Positions 12,749-25,229 of a stretch of 64,000 nt of DNA are shown here, in pieces (position 1 is the stretch's first letter; the number at the start of each line of letters is the position of its first letter). A program made the translations under genes and the position numbers. The stretch is from Sphagnum compactum (Eukaryota > Bryophyta > Sphagnopsida > Sphagnales), in NCBI GenBank assembly GCA_965153455.1, contig OZ234500.1, positions 10,478,001 to 10,542,000 of the forward strand, given 5' to 3'. The notes under the pieces were generated by a model that was given only the letters and a program-made list of their open reading frames with translations, made no database searches and was not told the DNA's origin.

Positions 12749-15700
12749 ATGTTTCCGCAATTCACGAACACGGCGGCATCGCTGACGAGGGCCACAGCGC
12801 TGATCCATCGAGTTGGCACCGACGCGTATCTGTATGATGATCCCGAAGATGCGAACATCGCCTCGCTGCTGGACAGCAAATTCGAGGCGGAGAAAGTGCA
12901 AGGCTTGAAGCGCCTCATCGCCTTGCTATCTCAGGGCGTCGATGTTTCCAATTTTTTCCCGCAGGTCTGTCTGTCTGTCTGTCTCTCCTGAGTTCCTTTT
13001 AGTGCATTCGTTCAAGCTTTTCTCAGGCTCAGAATCTTCTCTTTCTTAGGCTTGTTGTACACCCGATCCGTGACTTTAAGGAATGCGCTCATGTTTCTGC
13101 CATCTCGCATTCACAATCACATGCAATTTTTGCCTGTTGCAAGCGCTCCCTCGTTGCCCTGGAATGCGATCAGCCAAGTTTCTCTGCATCCCTGCTGCTT
13201 CAAAATCTTCTGCCTTTTGTGGCCTGCTGTATATGATTAGCATTGGAGTTTGCAGATTCAGATTTAGGTTTCTCAACAAGCTAGGGTTTCTCCAGATTAG
13301 GAAGTTGTTCTACCTCAAGTGGAAGCTTGCCTGCTTCCACAGCTTCAGAATCTGAAAAACTGAAATACTGAAGATTGATAATGAATTGACAATTTGGATG
13401 CATTGCAGGTGGTGAAGAATGTTGCATCAACATCATTGGAGATCAAGAAGTTGGTCTACATTTACCTTGTGCACTACGCAGAGAGGTGTGAGAAAAATGA
13501 CAGCCTTTTTCAGTTTACTCAAGTGCTTAGTGCTGTGTTCTTTGCACATTATTATTCAGAGTGGATATGCAAATATTGCAGGCGTCCAGATGAAGCATTG
13601 CTGTCTATCAACAGTTTCCAGAAGGACCTTTCCGATCTTAATCCACTTGTTAGGGGATGGTCACTTCGAGCAATGTCTGGAATCCGTGTGCGAGTGGTTG
13701 TACCCCTTGTGGTTATGGCAGTTCACAAGTGTTCACGGGATCCATCTCCTTATGTACGGCAGTGTGCAGCTCTTGCCATCCCCAAGATATTTGCTTTGGA
13801 CCGTGAGGCCCATGCAGAGGCCTTGGAAGAGGTAACAGTTGCAGCCATTATTATATCTTTTGAGTTAGGGCTAAGCAATTTCTTTCAGCAAAGAATGATG
13901 AAGATTGCCACCTGAGACTCTTTGGCTGCAGTTGGTGTGTTTGTTTTTGAATGATAGCTCAGCAGGAGTGGTGGGTGCTGCGGCGGCAGCATTTATTGTA
14001 GTATGCCCGGACCACCTCTCACTTCTTGGTCCTATGTTCCGGAAGCTTTGTGAAATGCTTCTGGATGTCGAGGAGTGGGGTCAGGTTGTCTTGATGGACA
14101 TCCTCATGCGCTATGCAGTTGCAAGGTATGGAGCTCCTCGGGATTCAGTCTTCCTCTCTTCTTCAAGTTCTCATACCCAGATTCAAGAAAGGCCTGAACT
14201 CTTGCCAGAAGATGTGAGTGAGAAGGTTGACCTTTCAGCAGATGTGCGGGGATTGCTGCATTGTACAGCTCCATTGCTGTGGAGCCAGAACAGTGCTGTG
14301 GTTATGGCTACAGCTGCTGTACACTGGGTGTTTGCATCAAAAACTGATTTGAAGAAGATAGTTAAACCTCTTCTCTTTCTACTCCGGTCCTCATATGATT
14401 CACAGTATGTGGTAAGTAAGCAATCTGAGGATGTGAATCTTACAAAACACTCACCAGGTGCAAGGCAGGTTGATTGAATTGTGCTAGGTTCACATGATAT
14501 GAGAATTGGCAATTGGTCTTGCTGCTGGAATCTCATTTAGGTTGAAAATCAGCTAGGGGTTAGGACTAACAGTAGCACAACTCTCTCACAGAACTATAAC
14601 CAATCTTGTGTGGCTGCTGTTTCCAGGTTCTGGCAAATATTGCAACATTTGCTTCCACTGCATCATCCCTTTTTGAGCCCTATTATGAGGAGTTTTTCAT
14701 CCGCACCTCTGACACAGAGCCTCTTCGTGCCCTGAAGCTTGATATCTTGACTGCCATTGCCACCGAATCCTCAATCCATCCCATACTACGAGAGTTCCAG
14801 GTCAGAACTTCCACTCAAAAGCATTTCACAGATCTCAAGTCCTCTTGAGCTTTTGAGGGCCCTCTGATGTTAAATGGATTTTTGTTACTTTTTCCAGGCA
14901 TATCTCAGAAATCCAGACCGGCAATTTGCAGCAGATACAGTGAATGCAATAGGGCGCTGTGCAGTTCGCTTGCCAGCAGTAGCATCATCATGTGTTGAAG
15001 GTCTGCTCATGCTTGCCAAAGGAGCTATAATCAGCTCAGACAGAATAGAGGAAGCTGCAAATGGGGAGGATAACTCTAACTTGTCAGCACATGGGGACTT
15101 AAAGAATTCGGTCAGTGAGAAATATAGTCGTGAGGCTGCTGTTGTGGCTCAAGCAGTCTTGGCTCTAAGAACTATTGTTCAGCAACATCCAGCTGAGCAG
15201 GAAGAGGTGGGTTACCTCTATAATATTCCCTGGGGATGCATTGTCAGGGCACCAATCTCTTGAGTGGGTAGGAGAGGTTGGTGCCCTGAGAATTTGTTCT
15301 CCTTCATTTTTCTTTTAGGACTATTGCTTGTGAAGCTTGGCTTCTTGACCTAGATTAACTATATGAGGACAACATTTGGGTCTAGTTGGTGTTCTTAGCT
15401 TCTTTGGTGTGCTTTTGAACCAATTGTTGTTAGCCTTGCAGTTCTTGAAAATATAGGAGGTTGCTTCAAGGTTTCCTCACATGCTTGATAGGTCAAGTGC
15501 AACATGGCTGCTATTTTGTTTACTTTGGTTTGTTTTATACTGACTACTTTCCTGGATGATATGATATTAGGTATTTGCTCGCCTTGTTCGTACTCTGGAT
15601 CATGTAAAAGTGCCAAAAGCTCGTGCAGTTGTCATTTGGATGGTGGGTGAATATGGTGTTAGCAGTGGACGTGTTTCCCAGATGCTACCAGTCCTGTTAC

Positions 15701-18593
15701 GGTATCTTGCAGGCTCCTTCATTAAGGAGGCCAATGAATCAAAGCTTCAGATTCTTAACTGTGCTGCCAAGGTACTCAACTGACCTTAGACTAGAGTGCA
15801 ATCACCTCTGAATAACTGTGTGGGAGGCTTTGTCAACAGAGTCTGAAAGTTTGGACATGCTAATAGTGCTGGAAAATAATTTGCCTCTTAACTTGGATTG
15901 TAGATAAGAATCTGACAAATGGTTGACAGAGGAAAAGGATCACATATTTTGTCAATATTTGTTCAGCTGTCTGCATTCAACTATATATTAATCATGCCAG
16001 ACATAGAGAGCCGCTTTTCATGTGGGTGCTTTATAGTCATTAATGGGTTCCTGATCAGTAATCCAGTCCTCTCCCCTTTCAAACAAAGTTAGCAAAGCTG
16101 AAGAAAGCAACCTGCACTGTTCAGACGTTCAGATGTGTTTTCAAGTAGTTCTTAGAATGATACAAAAGATGATGTTAAATGTGGCTTTTGGTTCAGACCA
16201 TCTGGGTTAATAATTGGAACTTGGCTATCTCAAGCAGCAGCAGTAAATGCTAATGAAGATGCAAGGTTCTTGTTCTTTGTGCACTTCATGAAGCTGCTCT
16301 GGGGGCAGATGTCAGAATTCAAGCTAAAAAAAACTTTGCTGTGTTTGAAGGTTGTGTTACAATTGGAGGGAGCCCCTGATTCTCCATTGGTAAGAACTGC
16401 AACACTGGTACTGCAACATGTAATCAACTTAGGGAGTCAGGACTTGAACAATGATATTCGAGACCGTGCTCGGTTGTTTTGCCACCTGCTGACCTCACAA
16501 TCAAGACCCAGATTACGGAATGTCCGGAACGAGCATTACCATGACTCAGCAGAACAACTGCTGGCTTTGGAGTCATCTACTGAGCCTGTGCAGCAAGAAA
16601 AACTCAAAGAGCCTGTTGATGGCAATGGGAATACAGTATCAGCTCTTAGTGAGGATAAAGCAGCCAAGGTACTTGCCAAGCTTGCTCATCAGATTTTATT
16701 GGTACCAAAGTCACCCCCTGTCTTGCCAGCCCTTGCACCAGACCGCTCAGCGTTTCTGCCTGGTTCAATGTCTCATATTGTCCACCACAAGGCTCCTGGT
16801 TATGCAGAACTCCCTGATCCCTGTAGCATAAGAGCCCCTGATCTTCATTCTCAAGAAAATCTCGGAGAGGCTGCTAAAGACCTTCGGTTGTCCAGAGGTG
16901 GGGCTCATCGTGATAGGCTTGCTAGTGATTACTCTGATAGTGCCTCAGATGAAGGTCAATCTGACATATCATCAACTGGATCTAGAAACTGGAGTAGTGA
17001 TGGTTACTCTGACCAGGAGGGGGGGGCTGCTCATGAGAGTGGTGTTGAAAATAATCAACATCAGGGAAGGAGAAGGTTAGCCCAGACAGAGGAGAACCTT
17101 GCACCATTGATTTCAATTGATGATGAAGCACCTGATGGACAGGAGAATACATCACTAGGTGAGATCAACAAGGGTTTGGAAGGGTTGCAGTTGAATGCAG
17201 CCGCAAATTTGGAGTCATGGTTAGGAGCCCCAGATACAGAAATGGCAGACACTTCAACGATGAAAGTTGCTGAGGGCTCAAGCTATCTGACTCTTTCTCT
17301 CAAACCTATCCATCCAGTCTTCAAGAGACAAACACTTCTGGATTTCACCAATGGCGAAGGGCTGGATGTGAGATACAGCTTCACTCGAATGCCCTCAGTA
17401 ACTTCTCAAGGCATGGTATGTGTGCGTCTTTACCTTCAGAACCGCTCAGCAGAGCCGATGTTGGGGATAACTGTAAGGGCTTCGGAGGTAGTGGCTGCAT
17501 CAGTTGCCCCTGAAGCTGATGACCAGTAAGTTGGTCTGTTCTCTGTTGATTACTTAGAAAGTGTTTTGATTTGGTGAGAGTTTGAGAAGCCAAAGAGGAA
17601 TCGGAGCTCCTGCACTAGTTCTGTACTGAATTCTGAATTATAAAGGTCCAGTGAGGTATCCATGTGTTGTACAGATCATAGGCAGAAATAGTGAGAAATT
17701 GGTGGCGATTATGCTTTGTAGGGTGCAAGCAGGAACAACTGAAGAGAGTAAAACAGTGTTGCCTTTGGAAGAGATCTCCAATCTGAACCCTGGAGACACA
17801 AAGGAGGGTGATGTTCATATCGATTTCAAGCATCAGCTGACACCTGCAAAGCTTGAAATTGTTTGTGATGGGAAAGTGTATCCCGTTAAACTGTCACCAG
17901 AAGTAGGAGCTCTTGTCAGACCTCTTCCTTTGAGTATGGATGCCTTTACTTCTGCTGAACTGAGCATCTCAGGGATGCATGAATCATCACGCAGGTGCTT
18001 ATCCTCTCCCGATATATCTTTTTGATTTTTTCCCAGTATAAATACAGATATAGTGCTCTCCCTTTTGAGTCATGCCCAACACTCACTGTTTGATGCCACA
18101 ATTTTACAATGGTCTGTTGGAGATGAAATTTGCATGTACCTATAGGAGGTCATATGAAAGTGTGTGACATAGTGACATAAGGGAGTGTATTTTGGTGACC
18201 AGGTGTTACTTGAGAAACATACTCTCAGAGCCATTGCAATCAAGCAATACAGCAGGCCAGACAGGAGAAGATAAAGCATTTGTCGTATCCGGAAAAATCG
18301 CTGCACAAGTTCTAAGCATTGCCCATGTTGATATTGTCTCAGTGACACTTCCAATTGCCTCAAGCAGTGTAGTTCAGTTTGGGGGACAAACAGATTTAAC
18401 TGGTCTAAAGTTGCGATTTTGTGGCGAGACTTTGACAGGCTCTGTAACTTGTCTAATTTCAGTTACAGTAATGGCAAAGACAGAAAATGACAGTGACACA
18501 AATGACCTTCCAGTCTTGATCAAAGTGAATTGTGAGGACACAATCTTTGGTCTAAACCTGCTGAGAAAGCTGCATCAGGACTTGAGTTTGTAG
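12749..18593 (+). CDS. AP3B: AP-3 complex subunit beta, ten exons
   Basis: Beta-adaptin of the AP-3 coat, which sorts cargo from Golgi or endosomes to the vacuole (Arabidopsis homologue PAT2). Exons: 12749-12964, 13409-13485, 13582-13831, 13932-14411, 14627-14800, 14898-15206, 15571-15771, 16351-17525, 17722-17994 and 18203-18593. All introns are GT-AG. The joins keep frame and give about 1,181 residues, longer than I recall for the Arabidopsis protein. The start MFPQF and the early YDDPEDANIA match the family. Residues about 30-570 form the adaptin-N helical solenoid (ERRPDEALLSIN, SAGVVGAAAAAF, DVEEWGQ, NDIRDRARLF). LPGSMSHIV lies near residue 706. A Ser/Asp-rich hinge (about 760-800) leads into the C-terminal appendage, ending near CEDTIFGLNLL. 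Most of exon 8 encodes hinge and early appendage. Intron 2 is only 96 bp and stop-free in frame. A small, somewhat degenerate tail copy lies downstream. Assignment is firm; single splice sites are inferred from homology. Confidence 0.95.
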
Positions 18594-18774
18594 GACTAGT
18601 GGGTCTTATTTGTCACAGTACATTCCTGGGTCCATCATGACTGTGAAGGTCCTGTGCTTATTCTATCCATTCTATGAAGTGGTATGCTTTATCTGCAGTT
18701 CAGACTTTGTCATCTCTCTCAACGTGTCAGTTGTCAGTTTACACTCAATAGTCATGAAAATTGTGATCCTCTGG

Positions 18775-19605
18775 ATTGGAATCTGTTGTGACCTGCACCT
18801 TCTATGAGTTTGCAGATTTAAGTTGGGGTTTTTCACATGTTGGGAGGTTCTTTCCTAGTCAGTAGCTTTGGGCTAGGTTTAAGAAAGCTTTCAATCCAAG
18901 CTTCTCTGCTTCATAGCTTCACAATCTGTAATCTTTGTCAAAGCGCATTTATACATTTGATGTCCTTTTGGTGGATTCACATAGGGGTTGCAGATTTTGT
19001 AAATGTTGATTTTATGGGTTCATGAGTGTTGCAGGATACATATTACAACAGTTTTAATCTCTATGAGAAGGATTGCAGATCTCCAAGTCATCTTGAAGGT
19101 TTTGAAGGTTTGCAGATCTCAAGTCATCGTGAAGGTTTTGAAGTTCTACAATCTGAAAACAGAGGAACAATGGAGGATGGCAATGTTGACATGTTGTTGG
19201 CAAGCTTGAAATTTGTTTATGGAGACGGTCAATGAATCCAGGTAACCCAGAACTCTGGTAGCACTTCTCAGACCTCTTTCTTTTGAGTATAGATGCCTTT
19301 TGCTTCTACTGAATCTGGTTATCTCCAGAATTTTCACAAATCATCACACTGGTGCTGACTATCCACCATATCTACCAACAATATGAGAATCTAGAATTTT
19401 GCTGAACCTCATGTTTCTTCATTGGCTTCCACCCTCTGGGGCTGTGGGTTATTGCTTAGTGTGATTTATTCTAGATATGACAGAGTGCTGTAGATACAAT
19501 TTTTTCACACGTATATCTGCAAGAAGATTGTTTGTGGTATTGTGAAAATAAAAAGAGGCTGGAGGTGCTCTTTCAGAGCCAACTACAATCGAGCAATACA
19601 ATCTG
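18775..19605 (+). pseudogene. Decayed partial duplicate of the AP-3 beta gene
   Basis: Bases about 19198-19605 are collinear with the end of exon 9, intron 9 and the start of exon 10 (about 17845-18255). Shared landmarks in order are AAGCTTGAAATT, TCAGACCTCTTYCTTT, TTGAGTATRGATGCC, a TCATCAC.GGTGCT junction and CAGAGCC..CAATCRAGCAATACA. Frameshifts and stops prevent translation. Further upstream, 18800-18935 resembles part of intron 1 (about 13230-13350), sharing GAGTTTGCAGATT and a TGCTTC.AGCTTCA.AATCTG block. The order is preserved and intron sequence is retained, so this is a DNA-level duplication with internal loss, not a retrocopy. The intron 1 match is weaker than the exon 9-10 match. 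Confidence 0.65.
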
Positions 19606-19609
19606 TGGT

Positions 19610-20797
19610 CTCTTGAGGACACTTGTCTCCTGAGAGCAAGTCCCCCAGCAGCAGAAAATTGCCCTGTACACTCTACTTTGGATGAAGAGCAGGCTTCAAA
19701 TAAATTATTAGTCTCTCATCTAATGTTGACCAATTTTTCATGTTTATGGGTGGGGCTGGGAAACAATTGACACTGTATTGGATGTGATAAAATGCTGGTA
19801 GAGGCCCAAAGAGGGGGTGTAGGTGGACCTCCTCTTAGGACTTGTGTTCATGATCTTGATCATCTGTCATGGTAGGTTACAAACTGGTGGTGATTGTAAA
19901 GGTTATATGCTTATTCTTCCCAGTCTTTAGGCTCCAGGAAGCAGGGCTCCAAGGGTATCTTTCTGTCATGGAGCTGCACCTTCAGCTATGGAAGGTCCAG
20001 CTTTCCATTAACATGACCTTCCCAAGCTGAAGGTGCATCCAGGGGTGGAGCTTTCATTCCTTTCCATTGGCATTAAATGCCCATGCTGAAAGTGCAGCTG
20101 GGTGCAACTTGCAAGTCTTGCAAAGTTGGCAATCTGGAACATCTGAATTCAAAAGCCAGATGTCAAACCTTCAAAGTTGAAAGTGCAGTTCCTTGCTGGA
20201 AAAACACCCTAATACCCAAAGTCAGAGCATCTTTTCTACACCCCTTTATTTGGGGCTCTAATAACATGTATCACATACAACAAGAGTGCTAATCTTTTCC
20301 TCATCCCCATTATGGACATGGGAAATTGGGCAGTTTAAACTTTAAAGTGATAGACAGTTTAAAGGCCATCACTGTGAACAATCAAAATCAAAAGCAGTTA
20401 TCTTCATTTACTGGCGATTTTGGAGGTCCAAAGTTTCTGCACCTTTATAGGTCCAAGGTCCAAACTTAGTTTTATGCCATTTTAAAGGTGTACTTCATCC
20501 AAAGTATTGTGTACAAATCAATACATTGCTTTTGTTGGAGGTGCTCTCTATACTTATGTAGTAAGTATATACATCTCTGCATCTCTTTTCTTAAGCTATG
20601 TTAAGTGAAGGTTTACATTTATTCTAGTAGTGCAATCTTCACATTCTGTTCAGATTTTTCAAATGCTGATTGTCAATAGGAACATTGCACAAAGACAATG
20701 TAGTCAAATGTTGATAAATCATAATTGCTCAATATTGCACAACAACCCAACATTTCATGTACTCCTAATGTGCAGTAGCTCAATAGTCCATAGGTAG
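19610..20797. other. Intergenic DNA with a stem-loop
   Basis: No coding frame is recognised. At about 19970-20041 the sequence TGCACCTTCAGC is matched by its reverse complement GCTGAAGGTGCA, with TGGA/TCCA continuing on the outside. Related CTGAAAGTGCAGC words recur nearby at about 20085. The fold is an imperfect hairpin of about 70 bp. Confidence 0.45.
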
Positions 20798-20805
20798 GTC
20801 CTAAA

Positions 20806-22286
20806 CAGTGTTGGGCAATTCTCTCTTTTTGGATGAGAATCGCTGGTTTCAGTTCTTCCCAACAATTGAGAGAACCGACTCGATGCTTAAAAATAATTAT
20901 TTTAGACTTATGAGAACCAATCAGGGTAATATCATATTGATTTTTTTTAATCAAACCGATTCTCAAATAGGACAGTTATGACAAATGTGATAACAATTGG
21001 GTTTCATATCTGGTTTTCACAGTCCAAATCTCAAATTTCTATTCATTTCTTTAAAAAAATCTCAGTTAAAAAATAATTGAAAAGTAAAAACAAACCGTGT
21101 AAAGATGATGAAAATGTTACATAATTTTTTTAGTCATAAACTATATTTTCAAAATCTCATCCCTTTCAAATGTTCTTTCAAAATTTTCTAGCTTCATTTC
21201 TAAATTTCCATAGCAATGCAATATCAATGGAATAGTTCAACCCAGCAACATGAGGAGGCAACACCAACAACGTGACAGGGCATAATCAACAATGCAATAG
21301 AGAATAACCAACAATGTGATGGGTTTGAATTAGCAATGCGGTGATGGAATAGCAACTAGGCAACACGACGATGGAGCAGCAACGCAATAGGGCAACAACC
21401 AAGCAATGTGATGATGGATTAGCACTAGCAACGCAACAGGGCAACAACCAAGCAATGCAACGATGAATTAGCACTAGCAATGCAACAAGGCAACAACCAA
21501 GCAATGCGACACTGAAGTGGCACTAGTAATGTGATAAGGCAATAATCGGGCAATGCTATGGAGTAGAGCAACAGACAATGTGATCAAGTGGTGCAATGGA
21601 ACAACAAGCAATGTGATCAAGTGGTGCACATGTGATGGAACATTGACCAACAACGTGAAGGAACGTCAACTAGCAGGCAATAGAGCAAGCAACAACGGAA
21701 TGGAAGAATGACCAGCAATGGAATGGAGGAGTGACCACCAACATGATGGAATAACTACGAGCAATGCAAATAAGCACCAACCAACAATGCAACAAAGCAA
21801 TTCAACAAAACAACATAAAACAATGTTAAGGAACACCAAAAAAAATGCAAAAATATAAAAAAACAATGTAACAAGAAAAAATGATAATCAACATTATAGA
21901 AAACTAAACCCACGAGGGATTTTTATATGTTTGAGTGTTGCCTCCCAACACTTCCCACCTCCTTTTCACAAAACAAAACAAAACAAAACAAACCTAAATT
22001 GAAACCTAAACTAACTTAATCTTATCTAAACTAATTCTAAGCTTTTCTAACTATTGCCTTGAGAACCATTGGTTCTCTCATAGAACTAACTTGATTTCAT
22101 ATTTTTTTGGTAAAGAACAAAGTAATTGGTTCTCAATACCTCGGTTCTCACCAAGTGAGAACCAACGGTCTGATTCTCAGACCGATTATCACCAAATGTG
22201 ATACCGGTTGAATCTCATGGTGAAACTGCTTTGGGAACCAGTCTGAGAACAAAGTCAGTCCCAATGAGATCTGCCCAACACTATTG
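20806..22286 (-). mobile_element. Non-autonomous hAT-type transposon, 1.48 kb
   Basis: The element is flanked by a perfect 8-bp target duplication, GTCCTAAA at 20798-20805 and 22287-22294, the size expected for hAT. The left end is CAGTGTTGGGCAATTCTC. The reverse complement of the right end is CAATAGTGTTGGGCAGATCT, the same terminus with a 3-bp insertion. Near the right end, 22143-22163 forms a hairpin GGTTCTCAC-CAA-GTGAGAACC, the motif also found at the end of the 36018 element. The interior is filled by CAA/GCAAT-rich repeats and has no transposase, so any movement needed a helper. The minus orientation is inferred because the interior, read on that strand, resembles the TTGGTGTTG-rich leader of the 36018 element. 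Confidence 0.8.
21343..21560 (+). repeat. 49-bp tandem repeat inside the hAT element
   Basis: The word GCAACAACCAAGCAATG recurs at 21392, 21441 and 21490, exactly 49 bp apart, with a degenerate fourth unit after it. Each unit also contains TTAGCACTAGCAA or a variant. Looser GCAACR/CAATG variants extend to both sides. The long minus-strand frames here are by-products of the repeat. Confidence 0.8.
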
Positions 22287-22294
22287 GTCCTAAA

Positions 22295-24425
22295 CTGATA
22301 TAGGTCCATTGTTATGTAATATAGGTAGGTATGAAAGCTTTGGATGAATGGGCACCCAAAAGCTAAACGCCCCAAAATTCATCTAAATATTAAAAATATC
22401 TCATGTTTGAACTAAGTCAGGGTCTTTGAATCTAAATCTAACATTTTTTGGGTTCAATTTGCTCACAAGGGGGCCTCACTCGAAAAGGCGAAGGTCCAAC
22501 GTGGGTGCTGGTTCACCTTGGCCGATATGAAATATCTTAGTCAAGCAGTGGTGGTTGATTTTTAATATTATTGTAGTCTCTCAACAACTTCAACCATGTT
22601 TGCTGAACAATTAATTAATTTTGAAATTTTCATTTTGACAAATATAATATTCCACTTAATTTTATGAGGAACCTCTCTGGTTCCAGTTCTAAACAATACT
22701 TAGAAGGGTTCCAGTTACAATTCTCGGTTCCACACATAAATGAAACTAGGAATCTGGTTTTGGGTTGGTTCTTCAAGAAGAAAAGATTGGAATCCCAGTT
22801 CTAAAAATCAGACCCAGTTCTGGTCTAGTTTGGGTAACCCAACCTGGAACTGGCAGTTCACTGCTGGTTAAACTCTGGTTAGCCCTCTATTCTAGTTTTT
22901 TTTTTTCTTTTTTGTTTGTTTTCAAAATTCTTGATTCTGGCTCCAGTTTCCACACATAAATAGAATCCAGAGCCTCATTTTGGATCTGGTTCTTAAGATA
23001 ATCCAGTTCTGGTTCGAGTTCTCGAAGCAGTTTGAAAATCAGACTCTATGCTTATATATGTTTTTCCTACCTTACATTAAGATCAGTTTCGTCATTAAAT
23101 AATCCTGAAAATAGTGAAATGAATTTTTGTGAAAACATGAAGTTGCCATGTTGAAAATCATTACAATTAACATAGGCTACACTCTGAATAATTTAACTAC
23201 ACATATGACAATATCATAGTAGATCATGAAAATGATAATAATCTTAAAATAAAAAGAAGTGAGTTTTTGTAAAGAATAATTATTCATTTTGTGAATGTGG
23301 ACACTGACTTTAGTCTAAAGTAATCAAAACCAAAACCAATGATTTGACCAGTGTTGTGTGTATAAGTGTCAATAGCTGTATATACGGCATATAAAGCCAG
23401 TGTAAGTGTAGATCATTTACTTACACTTACACGAGGCCAGTGTTAATATTTGTCAAATGCACTTACACGGCCCCTTGTGTAAATGTTTTGGGGCGTGTAA
23501 GTGTAAATACTAAAATTATTTGTAAAGTCACCCTGCCTTTGGGCCTCCTTTGACCCCAAACCCTTCTTTCAGGGGAATCCATAAAGTAAGAATTTTTTTA
23601 TTAAATCTGGGAATGAAATGCTGAAAATCAGCATTTAATGCACAAGGTTCAAGACTAATTATGGTAGCTTTACAAGTAAGAGCAGTAATGGAGGTGAAAC
23701 TCAGTTCACCACAAAAACTGAGGTCCGCCCACCCTTGAATGCTACTGGCTTTTATTTTTTTGAATCTTACCCTATTTATGATCAAACTCAGGGTTCTAGA
23801 GTTGTTTTCCTTACTTTATAAATAATTTTATTGTATATCTTTGATGACCAGACCATTTTGCAAAGTCATATGAATTAGTTGTGGGTGTATATTTTGATGT
23901 CTTTTCTTTTGCAATGGGTCATTTAGCTCACTTATCATTAAAAACATTATGAAATCTCCCCTCTTCAAATAAAAATCACAAAGGAGTTGTTCACAAAGGA
24001 GTTGTTGACACCAGGTTTAGAATGTAAGTCCTACTTAAAAAAGTTTATAAAACTATGCTAAAGAATGGCTGACATGTGACCAAGTGTTTCCGCAAATCCT
24101 GAAAGTGCCTTGTTTCCAAAAAGGCTGCATGGACCAATTTTCATCTTTCCAACTTGGAGAATTTTTTTATGAGCTACAATTGTTTCAGCTACAATTATGA
24201 GCTACAATTGTTTTCCCAGAAATTATGCAGTTCTGTGGAAGGTGCAACGATTTCTTTACTTAATAAAATTAGGCACTTTCTTCAGAAGGTGCAGCTTTGT
24301 TATTCATGTCTTATTGAGAAGGGACTTGAAGGACTTAGGATGACAAAGGATTCAAATATGTATATGACACTGAATGGCTGTTCTAGAAGAGGACATCAAT
24401 CACGGTTTATATTCACCAAAAGGTG
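22295..24425. other. Intergenic DNA rich in GGTTC/CCAGTT words
   Basis: No gene is recognised. Between about 22670 and 23040 variants of GGTTCCAGTTCT, TCTGGTT and GGAACTGG are packed together, as in subterminal regions of the hAT elements here. This may be the eroded end of another element, but no terminal CAGTGTTG or target duplication was found beside it. Confidence 0.4.
23349..23530 (+). mobile_element. Isolated left end of a hAT element
   Basis: The sequence CAGTGTTGTGTGTATAAGTG begins at 23349. The next 180 bp are collinear with the left end of the 27027 element, including a GTAAGTGTA..TTACACTTAC hairpin (about 23402-23430), the ATGCACTTACACRRCC block and a final GTGTAAGTGTA block. No matching right end or copy of the flanking GATTTGAC was found, so the rest has been lost or lies outside recognition. 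Confidence 0.6.
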
Positions 24426-24913
24426 GTCTGCACCAGTGTTGTGCGAGTACCCAGAAAATCCGGGTACCCAGGGTTGGTTCCAGTTCCGGGTACTTGGAAC
24501 CTACTGGAACCTAGCCCAAACCCCAGAACCGGACAAGAACCTGAACCGTGAGTACCTATTTTTGAACTAACCAGCGATATCGGCCCCCCCTTCCTTCACA
24601 TTGAACTACCCGGAACCGAAACCGAAGGGTGGGTCCTTCATGTGTAACTAACCGAGAATGGGGGGTAGTTTTTGAAAACTTGGTTCCGGTTGATTTTTTA
24701 GGGTTAGGGTTAGAAACTAAAATCTAGGGTTAGGGTTGTTTTTAGGGTTTAATGATTTCTTTCTTTCTTCTCTTTCTCTCCTCTCCTCTCTTTCTCTTTG
24801 GTCTTCCTCTCGCTTCTTCTCTTTTCTTCTCTTCTGTGTTTGTAGTGCTTTTGGTGCTCGTCGTGCTCTTGGTGTTCGTAGCTCTTGGTACTCGTAGTGC
24901 ATTTCTTTGTGTT

Positions 24914-25114
24914 ATGGCAGCAAACAACTTTGGCTTTTCAAGCTCCCGTGCCTTCTCCTCAAGTTTGGGCCATAGCCCAAGTTGCAAACACATTGGGTCC
25001 CGTGGTCCAACAGTGTGTGGTGAACTAGAGTTGGGGCTATTAGCTATTTTCATATGCCCTCTTTATGGCAATCTCTCTTGTATACAAATTGAGGGTGGAT
25101 TGTTTGACACTTAA
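24914..25114 (+). pseudogene. Probable hAT transposase amino-terminal fragment
   Basis: An ATG at 24914 begins MAANNFGFSSSRAFSSSLGH, a Ser-rich start, after a CT-rich leader (24750-24860) containing telomere-like TTAGGG repeats. The frame stops at 25112-25114. Its position between the element's left end and the transposase carboxy end suggests the first part of the transposase. The assignment rests on position and is not backed by a conserved motif. Confidence 0.4.
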
Positions 25115-25229
25115 TGCTAATCAGATTCAAGACTTTGATGGTGAGCTCATAACCCTACAAAAACACATGTAGAAATAGGTAATGGGAGTCGTGGAACCCT
25201 TCCTTTCATTTTTGGTTGCTGCTCAGACT

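Noticed and set aside
21286-21866. Minus-strand Leu/Cys-rich frames that look like membrane proteins
   Set aside because: They arise from the 49-bp tandem repeat and its GCAAT-rich surroundings inside a non-autonomous hAT element.
24717-25053. Highly charged minus-strand Arg/Glu frames
   Set aside because: They are the complement of a CT-rich transposon leader; low-complexity composition only.
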